Shown: piece by piece, positions 25,809-37,594 of the stretch
How the letters are laid out: each line of letters starts with the position of its first letter
Numbering within the stretch: position 1 is the stretch's first letter
Assembly: GCF_000018605.1 (NCBI RefSeq)
Contig: NC_010003.1
Span: 400,001 to 464,000 of the forward strand
Origin: Petrotoga mobilis SJ95
GTDB lineage: Bacteria; Thermotogota; Thermotogae; Petrotogales; Petrotogaceae
Length of the DNA: 64,000 nucleotides
Direction: 5' to 3'
Program-made: the position numbers and the translations under genes
Notes under the pieces: model-generated
Databases searched by the model: none
Told to the model about the DNA's origin: nothing
What the model saw: the letters and a program-made list of their open reading frames with translations, nothing else

Positions 25809-26882
25809 TTGCGTAAAGATAGAATAGAAAAACTTCTCAATAAGATGGCAAAAAATAATATTTATCAGGCAATAATATCCTCACCACCTTCTCTTTACTA
25901 TTTTCTGAATGAGTGGTTTGAACCCGGTGAAAGATTGTTGGTATTATTCGTAAATACTTCTGGCGAAGTTAAATTGCTAGTCAACGAATTGTTCCCGGTA
26001 AATACTGTTGAAGAAGAAAATTTAATCAAATATTCTGATTCAGAAGATCCCCTTAAAATTTTATCTTCTCTTATTGAAAAAGATAAACCTATAGGCATAG
26101 ATGGAAGTTGGGAAACCCGTTTTCTTTTAGGTTTAATGGATATTATTAAAGATTTATCTTTAAAACAGCTTTCTCCAATAATTAGTGAATTAAGGATGGT
26201 AAAAGATGTTGATGAAATAGCGTTAATGAGGTCTTCTTCTTTATTAAATGACTCAGCTATGGAAAAGGTTATAGACCTAGTATCAGAGATGCTTCCAGAA
26301 AAATACTTAGCCAAAGCCATCAAAAATATTTTCGAAAGAGAAGGAGCCGATGGAGTTTCTTTTGAACCTATAGTAGGATACGGTCAGAATACTGCTAATC
26401 CTCATCATATGCCTACTAATGCAAAGTTAAAAGATGGAGATGTCGTATTACTAGACATGGGTTGCATAAAAAATTATTATTGTTCAGATATGACAAGAAC
26501 AGTCTTTTTTGGCAAACCTATTGAAACCTTGAAAAATATTTATCATATAGTTTTAGAAGCCAATTTAAAAGCTATTGAAAAAATAAAACCTGGCCTTAAG
26601 GCGTCTGAAATTGATGCTACCTCGCGTAATTATATAGAAAGCAAAGGATATGGAAAGTACTTTACTCATCGAACAGGGCATGGTGTAGGGATAGAGATTC
26701 ATGAAAAACCTTACATATCTTCAAATAGCGAAGAAATTCTAACACCTGGCATGATCTTTTCAATAGAACCGGGAATCTATTTACCTGGTGTCGGCGGAGT
26801 AAGAATAGAAGATCTGGTTTTGGTGACTGATAATGGTTGTGAAGTATTAAATAGGTATCCAAAAGATTTCTTGGTAATTTAA
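25809..26882 (+). CDS. pepQ: Xaa-Pro aminopeptidase, M24B family
   Basis: This 357-residue two-domain metallopeptidase removes N-terminal residues next to proline. The C-terminal pita-bread domain has the metal ligands in MGCIKNYYCSDMTRTVFFG, GHGVGIEIHE, SIEPGIYLPG and GGVRIEDLVLVT. The start is taken as TTG at 25809, the first start in frame after GGGAGG; no ATG fits better, so this is slightly uncertain. It could equally be called a proline dipeptidase; sequence alone does not separate the two. Confidence 0.88.
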   Translation: MRKDRIEKLLNKMAKNNIYQAIISSPPSLYYFLNEWFEPGERLLVLFVNTSGEVKLLVNELFPVNTVEEENLIKYSDSEDPLKILSSLIEKDKPIGIDGSWETRFLLGLMDIIKDLSLKQLSPIISELRMVKDVDEIALMRSSSLLNDSAMEKVIDLVSEMLPEKYLAKAIKNIFEREGADGVSFEPIVGYGQNTANPHHMPTNAKLKDGDVVLLDMGCIKNYYCSDMTRTVFFGKPIETLKNIYHIVLEANLKAIEKIKPGLKASEIDATSRNYIESKGYGKYFTHRTGHGVGIEIHEKPYISSNSEEILTPGMIFSIEPGIYLPGVGGVRIEDLVLVTDNGCEVLNRYPKDFLVI

Positions 26883-27017
26883 TCACTTCTTATGCTTTCG
26901 ATCAATTCTTTGCTACTAATTGAAACTAGAGTCTTTTTTCACTAATTTAGTTAGTACCCTCCGCTTCGCTGAACTCATTTTGATTTTCTTTCACACTTAA
27001 CAATCCTAAAAGTATGG

Positions 27018-27023
27018 TATAAT
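27018..27023 (+). promoter_or_regulatory. -10 box of the cyclodeaminase-tgt operon
   Basis: A TATAAT preceded by TGG lies 45 bases before the cyclodeaminase start. The -35 region (around 26995-27000) is poor. It is the only convincing -10 hexamer in the 185-base gap after the aminopeptidase gene. Confidence 0.45.
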
Positions 27024-27067
27024 AAAAGTACAGATACTTCAATTTTTTTGAGATAGGAGGTGGATGA

Positions 27068-28776
<1,709 letters not shown>

Positions 28777-28800
28777 AGCACTAGAAAGGAGGGATCCCCA

Positions 28801-29157
28801 GTGAAATCGTTTATAAAGTACTACAATGAAATAAAACCTTTATATCAAAACAAATTAGACCTTACCAAAAAATTCCAAGAGATCCCCAGTCTTTTTTCAG
28901 AAAGTGTAAGCAAGTTACTAGAAAACATTTATGGAGAAGATAACTTAGATAGAAAACTTATAGAAAGTTATATAGAATTCGATCCAGATAAAGAGCCTTA
29001 TTTTAAATTAAAAAAAGAACTGATGAATTTTTTAGTTGAAGATTGGACTGATAGTGATCTTCCAAGCATTTTAGAAAAAATGGCTAAAGCTGCCTACGCT
29101 AGATATAAACATATAATTGAAGATCATGATAGAACCGAAACATTTAGAATGGAATGA
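28801..29157 (+). CDS. Conserved-looking 118-residue protein of unknown function
   Basis: I do not recognise this protein. It is acidic, helical and soluble, has no cysteine, and starts with GTG eight bases after AGGAGGG. It is the third gene of the cyclodeaminase-tgt unit and ends 26 bases before a strong hairpin. Confidence 0.65.
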   Translation: MKSFIKYYNEIKPLYQNKLDLTKKFQEIPSLFSESVSKLLENIYGEDNLDRKLIESYIEFDPDKEPYFKLKKELMNFLVEDWTDSDLPSILEKMAKAAYARYKHIIEDHDRTETFRME

Positions 29158-29182
29158 AAAATAGAGTTAAAAAAAATTTGTC

Positions 29183-29208
29183 AAACCTGGGGCAGCATCC
29201 CCAGGTTT
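29183..29208 (+). terminator. Hairpin after the tgt operon
   Basis: The arms AAACCTGGGG and CCCCAGGTTT form a perfect 10-bp stem around a 6-base loop. The following bases are only moderately T-rich, so termination may be partial, allowing some read-through into the VanZ-like gene. Confidence 0.75.
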
Positions 29209-29243
29209 ATAAGTTATAAATAAAATTAGAGAAAGGTAATCAA

Positions 29244-29627
29244 ATGGATGATAAAAATAAAGATATAACTAAAATAAAAGATATGTTTTGGAAAGCTTTA
29301 TTCCTTTTATACATAGTTTTTATTATATATCTATCGGTTTCCAAACCCATAATTAATTATAGTAGTTTCAAAGGAGAAGACAAAATAGTTCATTTTGTTT
29401 CGTATTTTTTGGGTGCCGATTTTTTCTTTATGGCTTTTTTCAAAAAAAGTAAAAGATCTTATTTTATACTTTTTTTGATTTTTTTTCTTTTAGTTCCCTT
29501 ACTAACAGAATATTTTCAAAAATTCAGTATTTATCATACATATAGCCATTTAGACATGGTTGCAAGTTATTTAGGTGCCGTTTGTGGTTCTCTTTTTTTT
29601 GCCTTCAAATATAAGGCTTTCAATTAG
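29244..29627 (+). CDS. VanZ-like membrane protein
   Basis: This 127-residue protein has about four hydrophobic segments. The pattern SSFKGEDKIVHFVSYFLGAD (around residues 39-58), followed by LTEYFQKF and HLDMVASYLGAV, matches the VanZ-like family, whose function is unknown outside glycopeptide resistance. It precedes the TPR gene by 30 bases and may be expressed with it. Confidence 0.8.
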   Translation: MDDKNKDITKIKDMFWKALFLLYIVFIIYLSVSKPIINYSSFKGEDKIVHFVSYFLGADFFFMAFFKKSKRSYFILFLIFFLLVPLLTEYFQKFSIYHTYSHLDMVASYLGAVCGSLFFAFKYKAFN

Positions 29628-29657
29628 TTTAAAAAAGTATGAAGAGGTGCGTTTCTT

Positions 29658-31448
29658 TTGAAAGAAGTAAAATATGCTATAGTTTACCTGAATATTGATC
29701 CCAATTATGCAAAGTTGAATAATCTCCCTGTAAAATTACCTATTTTAGTGGAAGATTTTCAAAAAGCAAGAAAAACCAATAAAATACCTTTGGACATAAT
29801 TATTAGAGGATTAGAAGCTCAAATTGATATAGATAAAAACAATCGATATTACTTATCTTACTTGGTTTATTATTATTATGAAGCTTTTAAAAAATCCCTC
29901 AACGATTCAGATTTTGAAAAGGCTAAGGAATTTTTAGATAAGGCAGGTAAAACTTACCCCGATTATCGATTGCATTTTTATACTGGATTATACTACAAAA
30001 AATTAGGAAATCTTGAACTGGCAGAGTTACATTTAAAACAATCAATAAAAGAAAAGCCAAATTTTGCATATGGTTATTATGAACTCGGTAATCTTATGTA
30101 TGAAAGAAATGTATACGACGAAGCAATAGAATATTATTCTAAATCCGTCGAACTTGAAAAGGACTTTACGTTAGGGTTTCTGAAAATGGCAGATGTATAC
30201 ATGGAAAATGGCAGATTTGAAGAAGCTATACCCCTTCTACAAAAATGCATAGAAATTGATGAAAAATTCGTTCCTGCCTATGAAAGATTGGGTGTTGCTC
30301 TGAATATGCTTCAACGCTATAAAGATGCACACAAAGTCCACCAAAAAGCTTTAGAAATAGATAGCAATAGATATGAAATTTATTATAACGATGCTCATTC
30401 ATTGGCTAGATTAGGAAACCACAACGAATCAATAAAAGCTTTAGAAAAAGCCGCCTCTTTGAATGAAACAGATTATATACTTCACGAATTAGCTTTGGAA
30501 TATAAAAACATGGGAAGATACTTACAAGCAATTGAAACAGAGGAAAAAGCTTTAAAATTAGCTTCAGAAGAAAATAAAGACCTTATTGTTTTAACTTTAT
30601 TAAAACTCTATGTAATAATAGAAGACGAAGAACAAGTGGAAAAATATTTTGAAATTTTAAATTTGAATTCTGACTTTCACGAAGCTGCTGTTAATTTCAA
30701 AGTATTGTTCGAATTATCCCAAGGTAGAGTAGAAAAAGTGAAAGAGATATTATTAGGAGAATCCGTATCAAGTTTTACTCTACTAATAGATAAATTAGAT
30801 AGATTAGATTTTTACATCTCCAAACTTGAAGATTTTACAGATAAAAATATCTCTGACTCAATATTTGAAAGTATAGACGAATTTGGCAACATCGACCCTT
30901 TTACTTTGTCGGAGCATCTGGTAGCTAAAGGAATAGAACGTCCATTCATTAGCTGGTTAAAAGAGAGTTCAATAGAGTCAAAGTCATATCCAGATGGTGT
31001 TGAATTACTCACAAACGGCCTACTTCTTTCTGGCTTTAATTACGGCCTATCGGAAAGGGTAGCAACAACTATATCACAGTTTCTTTGGAAAGACGGTGAT
31101 GGGTTAGCTTTCGGTAGATTACTCTTAAGATTCTACCAAGATCGAATCTTAGGAGAATCGTTACCCTTAGAGCACTTTATTCAAGAAAATGTGGAAGAAA
31201 TCAAAGATATGTCTTTTACTTTTGCCCAAATATTTGCTAATTACGAAGAACATTTGATGGATTTCGACTCGATAGTAGATTTTAAAATAAATAACTTTAA
31301 AGATGCTCTAAAAGTTTTTTTGTCCATGTCTAGAATACAAACTACAGCCGAAGAAATAACTTCAGTCAAATTCAAAGATCATAACACAAAAATTTTATCT
31401 TTATTCATACAGAATCTTAACTCGATTTCCAACTCTTTTTTGCAGTAA
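29658..31448 (+). CDS. Tetratricopeptide repeat protein
   Basis: The 596-residue protein carries at least seven 34-residue TPR units between residues 95 and 330, for example AYGYYELGNLMYERNVYDEA and FVPAYERLGVALNMLQRYKD. The C-terminal 250 residues are helical and not recognised. There is no signal peptide, so it is probably a cytoplasmic scaffold. Start is TTG at 29658 behind GAAGAGGTG; no ATG upstream fits. It leads a run with the exported repeat protein and the SARP-like regulator. Confidence 0.85.
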   Translation: MKEVKYAIVYLNIDPNYAKLNNLPVKLPILVEDFQKARKTNKIPLDIIIRGLEAQIDIDKNNRYYLSYLVYYYYEAFKKSLNDSDFEKAKEFLDKAGKTYPDYRLHFYTGLYYKKLGNLELAELHLKQSIKEKPNFAYGYYELGNLMYERNVYDEAIEYYSKSVELEKDFTLGFLKMADVYMENGRFEEAIPLLQKCIEIDEKFVPAYERLGVALNMLQRYKDAHKVHQKALEIDSNRYEIYYNDAHSLARLGNHNESIKALEKAASLNETDYILHELALEYKNMGRYLQAIETEEKALKLASEENKDLIVLTLLKLYVIIEDEEQVEKYFEILNLNSDFHEAAVNFKVLFELSQGRVEKVKEILLGESVSSFTLLIDKLDRLDFYISKLEDFTDKNISDSIFESIDEFGNIDPFTLSEHLVAKGIERPFISWLKESSIESKSYPDGVELLTNGLLLSGFNYGLSERVATTISQFLWKDGDGLAFGRLLLRFYQDRILGESLPLEHFIQENVEEIKDMSFTFAQIFANYEEHLMDFDSIVDFKINNFKDALKVFLSMSRIQTTAEEITSVKFKDHNTKILSLFIQNLNSISNSFLQ

Positions 31449-31484
31449 ATTCCATACCAAAAATAAATTTTTTAGAGGTGCTAC

Positions 31485-34301
31485 ATGAAAAATTATTTAA
31501 TAATATTTGTAGTGATTTTATTTTCCACTATTACTTTTGCTTTGAATATAAATATTCTCTCCCCACAAGAGAATGCCCAAAACGTCGATATAAGAACTTC
31601 TTTTAGATGGCAAACCATAGACGCAGAAGGAAAAGAGCTTAGATATAAGATCTATATCTCTGAAGATGCCAATATAGACGAAAAAGATTTGAAATTGGAA
31701 AATATTTTTTCAAACTTTTATACGGGAGACGTCTTAAAGCCTGAAACAACTTATTACTGGAAAGTAGAAGGAGTTGATCAGGATGGAAACGTGTACTCCA
31801 GTAAAACCGCTAAATTTACTACAAGAAGTTTACGTGCTGGGGATGCATATATTATCATATTTGAAGAGTTTGATAAAATTCTTCCTTTAGATGATAACTT
31901 CCTGGGCATATCGAAAAACAAAGTTGAATTAATGAATGCCAATAAAGTTATAGTAAAAACGGTTGATTTTGAACAAAATATTGAAGATGGATTCTTGACA
32001 AGTAACGCTGTTTTTCTAGTTACTCAAAGCGAAACTTTTGTACTTGACCATTCTTTAGAAAAAAAGGCACAATTAAACGTTAAGATTAAAGGTTTAGCAG
32101 GAGAAAATATCTTTTACAGTGAAAATGAAATCTTTTCGATAAGCGACGATTTCCAAATACAAAAACAAATCGATTTCAACAATATTCAAAAAGCCTTAGT
32201 AAAAGATGGATATATCTATCTTTTAACTGAGGATAAATTTGTTAAAATGAATAGTAATTTTGAGGCCGTTGAAAGTTATGATTTTAACGATAAAACTTTC
32301 GATTTCGACTATCTTGAAATTCAAAATATGACTTTATTCCCCATATTGACTAATAATAACATTATACTCTTAGACACCAACCTGCAAAAAATGTCACAAC
32401 TCGACTTTCAAATTGAAACTCAAAGATATCAAAGAAAGATATACACATATTACGACAAAATAGTTCTATTATCCGGTTCAAAAAATCTTAACTTTTATGA
32501 TTCTGAATTAAATTTAATCAGAACTTTCACATATGAAGAAAATTTCAATTATTTTGTCCCTGTTAACAAAGATAGATTCATATTAGTAGGAGAAAGTATT
32601 AAATCCTTCAATTTGGAAGGGAATTTAGTCTGGAATTATTCAACCATTAATAAATTCCAAATAATCAATGAACCCTTAGTATACGACAAAGGTTTAATGG
32701 TAGGGGTAAAAGACTTTTTAACTCGATTTTTAATATTTTATGATGATTTCGATTCTCAATACTATTTTACTCGATACATCAAAGAAAAAATGTCTTTACC
32801 TCAACCAATCGAAGAAATAGTGGCACCTCCATCAACAGTAACTGTCCAAGCTACCCCCATTACGCCCCAGGTAACGGAAATAACGCCTGAACCCACACAA
32901 ATCACGGTACCAGAGCCAGTAGAAGAAACTATTACCGTTCCTTCTACTCCTATTGATGTAACCGTTGAACCTACGCCATCAACGCCCCAGGCTACGGAGA
33001 TAACAGCCGAACCTACTCAAATCACAGTACCTGAGCCAGTAGAAGAAGTTATTACGACCCCTTCTACTCCTATTGATATAACCGTTGAACCTACTCCATC
33101 AACACCTCAGGCAACGGAGACAACGCCCGAACCTACTCAAATCACAATACCAGAACCATTAGAAGAAGAAGATATTACGGCACCTTCTACTCCTGTTGAT
33201 ATAACTGTTGAACCTACGCCATCAACGGCTGAAGCGACAGAACTAACTAAAATATTCTCTAAAAGTTTTGATGAATATATCTACGGAAGTTTGTACGATG
33301 GAGAAAACTTTTACCTATATGGTTATGAAGGCAAAAATGACAATTGGGATGCAAAAACATGGAAAATGGATCCATATGGAAATATTTTAAACGAAACGTC
33401 GTTATATGCACAAAATACAGACTTTTTTAGAGATGCTATTATTACCAAAGACTCTACCGATAACTCTAAAAACATAATCTACGTTGGTGATACACTCTCT
33501 TACGGCTTAAACGGTAATGCTTACATTGTCTCTTTGACTGAAGATGGCAGCGTTAATTACCAAATAGATTACGGGGATATTGGTAGAGACAGCGGTATAA
33601 GTATTACAAACATTGACGAAAATAGTTACGCAGTCACTGGAAATTTATTCATCAACAAAAAATTATCAGATATATTCGTTTCAAAGTATTTAAACGATGG
33701 AACTAGAATCTGGACTAATAACTTTGGTGGCAACGATGTAGAGATTGCTTTGGATATAAAAAACTCTCAAGATCAAGGTTTTATGGTTTTTGGTGCCACA
33801 AGATCTTTTGGTGCAGGTGGTTTTGATGTATACGTTTTAAAAATTGACTACTATGGAAATATGAAATGGTCAAACGTATACGGAGATTCCAACGACAACA
33901 TCCCCGTAGGGGTTATAAAAGAAGGTAGAAAATACTACGTATTATTTGAAACTTCTTCAACACCTATGAGTTACGGAATTTTAGAGGTAGACGAATTAAA
34001 TGGATTTGGAGATTCTTTTGAATTTTCATTAGATGGATCGAACAAATTTTTAGGCTTTACTACAATAGATGAAAAATACCTAGCATATGGTTATAGTATA
34101 GAAAATGGGAAAAAAGTCGGAATAATATACGAAATAAATTTTGAAGAAGAAAAAGTCGAAAAAATAAACACGTACACACTCGATTCTGATTTTGAAATAA
34201 TAAGTATATCAAAGCCCGAAAATCAAAACTCTATCTATATCTTTGGAAATACTACCATCAATGGTATCAACAATATCGTATTAATAATGGATATATTATA
34301 A
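31485..34301 (+). CDS. Large exported protein with FN3-like domain and Thr/Pro-rich repeat linker
   Basis: This 938-residue protein has a signal peptide (about residues 1-19), then an FN3-like domain (about 20-115, ending LKPETTYYWKVEGVDQDGNV), a beta-propeller-like region (about 120-440), a Thr/Pro/Glu-rich linker of three 40-residue repeats (461-581), and a C-terminal propeller-like domain with GNDVEIALDIKNSQDQGF and SFGAGGFDVYVLKIDYYGNM motifs. It should lie outside the cytoplasm, perhaps associated with the toga. No enzyme motif was seen. It sits 26 to 38 bases from the following regulator gene. Confidence 0.8.
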   Translation: MKNYLIIFVVILFSTITFALNINILSPQENAQNVDIRTSFRWQTIDAEGKELRYKIYISEDANIDEKDLKLENIFSNFYTGDVLKPETTYYWKVEGVDQDGNVYSSKTAKFTTRSLRAGDAYIIIFEEFDKILPLDDNFLGISKNKVELMNANKVIVKTVDFEQNIEDGFLTSNAVFLVTQSETFVLDHSLEKKAQLNVKIKGLAGENIFYSENEIFSISDDFQIQKQIDFNNIQKALVKDGYIYLLTEDKFVKMNSNFEAVESYDFNDKTFDFDYLEIQNMTLFPILTNNNIILLDTNLQKMSQLDFQIETQRYQRKIYTYYDKIVLLSGSKNLNFYDSELNLIRTFTYEENFNYFVPVNKDRFILVGESIKSFNLEGNLVWNYSTINKFQIINEPLVYDKGLMVGVKDFLTRFLIFYDDFDSQYYFTRYIKEKMSLPQPIEEIVAPPSTVTVQATPITPQVTEITPEPTQITVPEPVEETITVPSTPIDVTVEPTPSTPQATEITAEPTQITVPEPVEEVITTPSTPIDITVEPTPSTPQATETTPEPTQITIPEPLEEEDITAPSTPVDITVEPTPSTAEATELTKIFSKSFDEYIYGSLYDGENFYLYGYEGKNDNWDAKTWKMDPYGNILNETSLYAQNTDFFRDAIITKDSTDNSKNIIYVGDTLSYGLNGNAYIVSLTEDGSVNYQIDYGDIGRDSGISITNIDENSYAVTGNLFINKKLSDIFVSKYLNDGTRIWTNNFGGNDVEIALDIKNSQDQGFMVFGATRSFGAGGFDVYVLKIDYYGNMKWSNVYGDSNDNIPVGVIKEGRKYYVLFETSSTPMSYGILEVDELNGFGDSFEFSLDGSNKFLGFTTIDEKYLAYGYSIENGKKVGIIYEINFEEEKVEKINTYTLDSDFEIISISKPENQNSIYIFGNTTINGINNIVLIMDIL
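32865..33227 (+). repeat. Three in-frame tandem repeats of 120, 120 and 123 bases
   Basis: The units lie at 32865-32984, 32985-33104 and 33105-33227 and encode 40, 40 and 41 residues rich in Thr, Pro and Glu, each ending in EPTPSTP-like sequence. Nucleotide identity between units is high, so copy number can change by slippage or recombination. They form a stiff linker between the two halves of the exported protein. Confidence 0.92.
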
Positions 34302-34338
34302 TTTTTCCCGTGTTGTTTATTCAAAGGTGCTGATTAAT

Positions 34339-37300
34339 ATGAAAATATTAGAACCGGTTTTTAAGCCTCTCTTAATAAAACCATATCATCAATATAGAGA
34401 GAAGTTACTAAATTCTTTGATCAATAATAAAAGTAAAAACTACATTCTAATAAAAGCTCCTTCGGGATACGGTAAGAGCATTACTTTTAGTATGTATTTT
34501 AATACATTGAATGAACAAAAAGTATGGATTAGCTGCCCACAGAATTACTTTGATTTTGACACCTTCCTCAATCATCTAATCTATATTTTGTTCAAAACAA
34601 TAAATCTGAAAATATTTGAAGATAATTCACAAAATACTATTTCTTTTTTTACTGAAGAAGAAAAGGTTGTTGAACTATTAAACGGTTTTTCAAGTTATAC
34701 GAAAGAAATATTTATATTTGTTGATTCCTTCGAAAATGTTGTTTTTGAAGGGAAAAATGAAAATCTTCTTAAATTGTTATTAAATTTCATACCCCAAAAC
34801 GTTCATTTTCTTTTTACTACTAACCAAGAGTTTCCAATCCCTTTAACAAAATTTGCTATGGCAAATAATGTTTACACTATTCAAGAAGAGGAACTAAAAT
34901 TTTCTTTTGATGAACTTAAAAATTATATCAGCACAAAAAAAATTAACTTGTCAGAAGACAACTTGTTAGAGTTATACCAATTGACCGATGGGATACCCAC
35001 TTTTATTAACATTTTATCCACATACATAGAGACAATAGACCTAAAAAAATATGATGCCCTTATAGATTCAGCAAAAAAAATAGATGAATATATAAACTTA
35101 CTAACTGAAGCCTTATCAGAAGATTTAAGAGAGTATTTGAAAGTTTTCAGCTTAATGAATGAAATTGAGCCAAAGATTTGTAAAGCATATTTCAATCTCA
35201 AAAGCGATGAAAAAATTCACGAGTCTTTTGAAAAGTTATACGATTTAAACATGATAGAAAAAAAAGATCCGCATTACTACTATATGAATGAAATATTCCG
35301 TCGAACAATCTCCAAAGGCATTGGAGAGAGAGAAAAAATCCAGATATACCAGACACTTTTTAACATATATCAAAAAGAGCAAGATTACTATGGACAATTT
35401 CATTGCTTACTGAATATGAAAGATTTAGAAAAAGTCTATGACTTCTTTCTCAACCATTCTGAGCTATTGATAAAAGATTTTTCAATCATCAAAAAATGGT
35501 TAGATTTAATACCCACCTCTTTTTTCAGCAACAACATTGAATTGTACTATTACCGCGGCGTTATAGAAGAGAAATATTCCATGTTTGATGAAGCTCTTTC
35601 AGATTATAGGCTTGTAAAAGATAATATCCATAAAATTTCCAATAAAAGTATTCTTGAGAATATAGATACACAAATAATAGGAATTTACTGGCATCAGGAA
35701 AAATATGAAAAGGTCATCGAAATGGGAAATGAATTGCTAAAAAGTATACCAAATGAAAACTACCAGAGCTTAACTTCCTTGTACAATTTATTGGGAACCA
35801 GTTATTCTTATCTTTCAAAATTAGATGAAGGGAAACTGTATTTAAACAAGGCTATGGAATTATGTGAAAGATTCAATTATACAGAAATGAAACCCTGGCT
35901 TCTCAACAACCTTGCTTACAATATTTTTCTAATCGAAGGAAATTTAGAAAGTGCGGAAAAATACTTCGTTAAATCCTTAAAAAGCTTTGAGGATTCAAAA
36001 GATCTATATGGAAAAGCACTTTTAAATGCGAATCTTACCGATTTTTATATTGAAACGCAAAAATATGACAAAGCTAAAGAGCATCTCAAAGCTTTTGAAA
36101 ATATCTACTTAGAAACTAAAAACATCGCCTACCTACCCGTTCTAAAAATCTTGCAAGCTAAACTAGAAGTAGAAAAAAACGAATTAAACTCTGCTCAAAA
36201 AAGTTTAATGGAAGCTGAAAATTATTCTTCAAGATCAAAATTTCTACAAGCAAATTATTACTTCGTCCAATCACTGTATCTTTTAAAAAAAGATGAACTT
36301 AAAGAGTCTTTTTCAACAGTTGAAAAGGCAATCAAAATTGCTAAAACTATTTTCAATGAATATCAGATATTGAACTTTGAACTACAAAAAGTTCGATTAT
36401 TGATCCATTTAAAACAATTCGAAAAAGCACTATCACACATTGGAAAAATTATTCAGATAGCCACAGAAGGGAAAGCAAAATTAATACTAACTGAAGCGTT
36501 ACTCTTAAAATTATTTTTAAGTAAATCATTTAATTTGTCTTCTTATAATGAAGATTTAAAAACATTTAACGAGTTATTATCAGACAACAATTACCAGTTT
36601 ATTCTACAAAAATATCCCGAAATAACGAGCTCAATTGAAGATCTTATAAAAATTAATTCAGGTGTGAAAATTCCTTCCTTAGATGCTTCATTTAAATTGA
36701 GATTCGAAGCCTCACCAGAAATCTCTTATCTTGAATCAAAAAAAGCTTTATACCCAAAAATCTATCTCTTTGGTGAATTTAGATTGGTATGTGGCGATAA
36801 GGTTTTAACTATGAGAAAGGTGAGAAATCAAAAAGCGTTAGAACTTTTTAAATTTTTAACTTTGAATTATGATCAATGGATTATTCAAGATCTCATAATT
36901 GAAAATTTCTGGCCAAATTTACCTTTTGAAAAAAGTCGTCAAAGTTTATACGTAGCACTTCACGACATACGAAAGAGATTTCAAGAGTTTGGTTTGGTTG
37001 AGGAATACATACTTCAAAAAAATAAAAATTACAAATTCAATGTAAACAAGGTTTATTACTTGGATTACGAAGATTTTATCCTCCATTTTGAAGAAGGAAA
37101 TAAATCATTTAAAAACAAGCAATACTTAAAAGCTAAAGAACATTATTTAAAGGCTAAGAAACTCTATTCCTATGGCCTTTTACCATCTAATATTTACGAC
37201 GATTGGGCAATCCCAAAGATAGAAGATGCTGAAAAATCTTATCTGTCAATACTTGCTATTTTGTATTCTTTAGAAAAAGAGAAAGACATTGAAATGGCAG

Positions 37301-37506
37301 AAAATTATTTAGACGAATACTTACGGATCGAACCTTTCGCCGACGAAATGAACATTGAGTACATCAATCTTCTACTGAAAAAAGGTGAAAGAAAAAAGGC
37401 TTTGGATTATTACAAATATATCAACGAGTTGTACAAAAAAGAGTTAGGAACAGCTTTTAATTCAAAAGAAATAAGTTACTTTGTCAAAGAGTTCCAAATT
37501 TATTAA
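34339..37506 (+). CDS. MalT/SARP-like transcriptional activator with ATPase, TPR and BTAD domains
   Basis: The protein (1055 residues from ATG at 34339) begins with a STAND-type ATPase whose P-loop is APSGYGKS at 40-47. A long helical TPR-like region follows (about 360-780). A winged-helix OmpR-like domain (about 808-905, starting YLFGEFRLVCGDKVLTMRKV) and a C-terminal bacterial transcriptional activation domain (about 915-1050) complete it. Such proteins bind an inducer, oligomerise with ATP and activate transcription. A GTG at 34327 is in frame, but AAAGGTG is better placed for the ATG. Its neighbours, an exported repeat protein and a lipoprotein, are likely targets. Confidence 0.85.
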   Translation: MKILEPVFKPLLIKPYHQYREKLLNSLINNKSKNYILIKAPSGYGKSITFSMYFNTLNEQKVWISCPQNYFDFDTFLNHLIYILFKTINLKIFEDNSQNTISFFTEEEKVVELLNGFSSYTKEIFIFVDSFENVVFEGKNENLLKLLLNFIPQNVHFLFTTNQEFPIPLTKFAMANNVYTIQEEELKFSFDELKNYISTKKINLSEDNLLELYQLTDGIPTFINILSTYIETIDLKKYDALIDSAKKIDEYINLLTEALSEDLREYLKVFSLMNEIEPKICKAYFNLKSDEKIHESFEKLYDLNMIEKKDPHYYYMNEIFRRTISKGIGEREKIQIYQTLFNIYQKEQDYYGQFHCLLNMKDLEKVYDFFLNHSELLIKDFSIIKKWLDLIPTSFFSNNIELYYYRGVIEEKYSMFDEALSDYRLVKDNIHKISNKSILENIDTQIIGIYWHQEKYEKVIEMGNELLKSIPNENYQSLTSLYNLLGTSYSYLSKLDEGKLYLNKAMELCERFNYTEMKPWLLNNLAYNIFLIEGNLESAEKYFVKSLKSFEDSKDLYGKALLNANLTDFYIETQKYDKAKEHLKAFENIYLETKNIAYLPVLKILQAKLEVEKNELNSAQKSLMEAENYSSRSKFLQANYYFVQSLYLLKKDELKESFSTVEKAIKIAKTIFNEYQILNFELQKVRLLIHLKQFEKALSHIGKIIQIATEGKAKLILTEALLLKLFLSKSFNLSSYNEDLKTFNELLSDNNYQFILQKYPEITSSIEDLIKINSGVKIPSLDASFKLRFEASPEISYLESKKALYPKIYLFGEFRLVCGDKVLTMRKVRNQKALELFKFLTLNYDQWIIQDLIIENFWPNLPFEKSRQSLYVALHDIRKRFQEFGLVEEYILQKNKNYKFNVNKVYYLDYEDFILHFEEGNKSFKNKQYLKAKEHYLKAKKLYSYGLLPSNIYDDWAIPKIEDAEKSYLSILAILYSLEKEKDIEMAENYLDEYLRIEPFADEMNIEYINLLLKKGERKKALDYYKYINELYKKELGTAFNSKEISYFVKEFQIY

Positions 37507-37590
37507 TCCTCTCCAAAAAAGTTGTTTTAGATTTTTTTTAGATCTCTTTACTAAAATCTAATAAACAACTTTTTATAAAAGGAGAGGATT
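37505..37590 (+). promoter_or_regulatory. Long nested hairpin that buries the lipoprotein Shine-Dalgarno
   Basis: Three nested pairings form one long hairpin: 37505-37514 with 37581-37590 (10 bp), 37516-37527 with 37563-37574 (12 bp), and 37528-37535 with 37553-37560 (8 bp). The last arm contains GGAGAGG, the ribosome site of the gene starting at 37595. The first arm begins in the stop codon of the regulator gene. The fold would block translation of the lipoprotein until it melts or is unfolded, or it may act as a processing or termination site. Confidence 0.8.
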
Positions 37591-37594
37591 TTAA

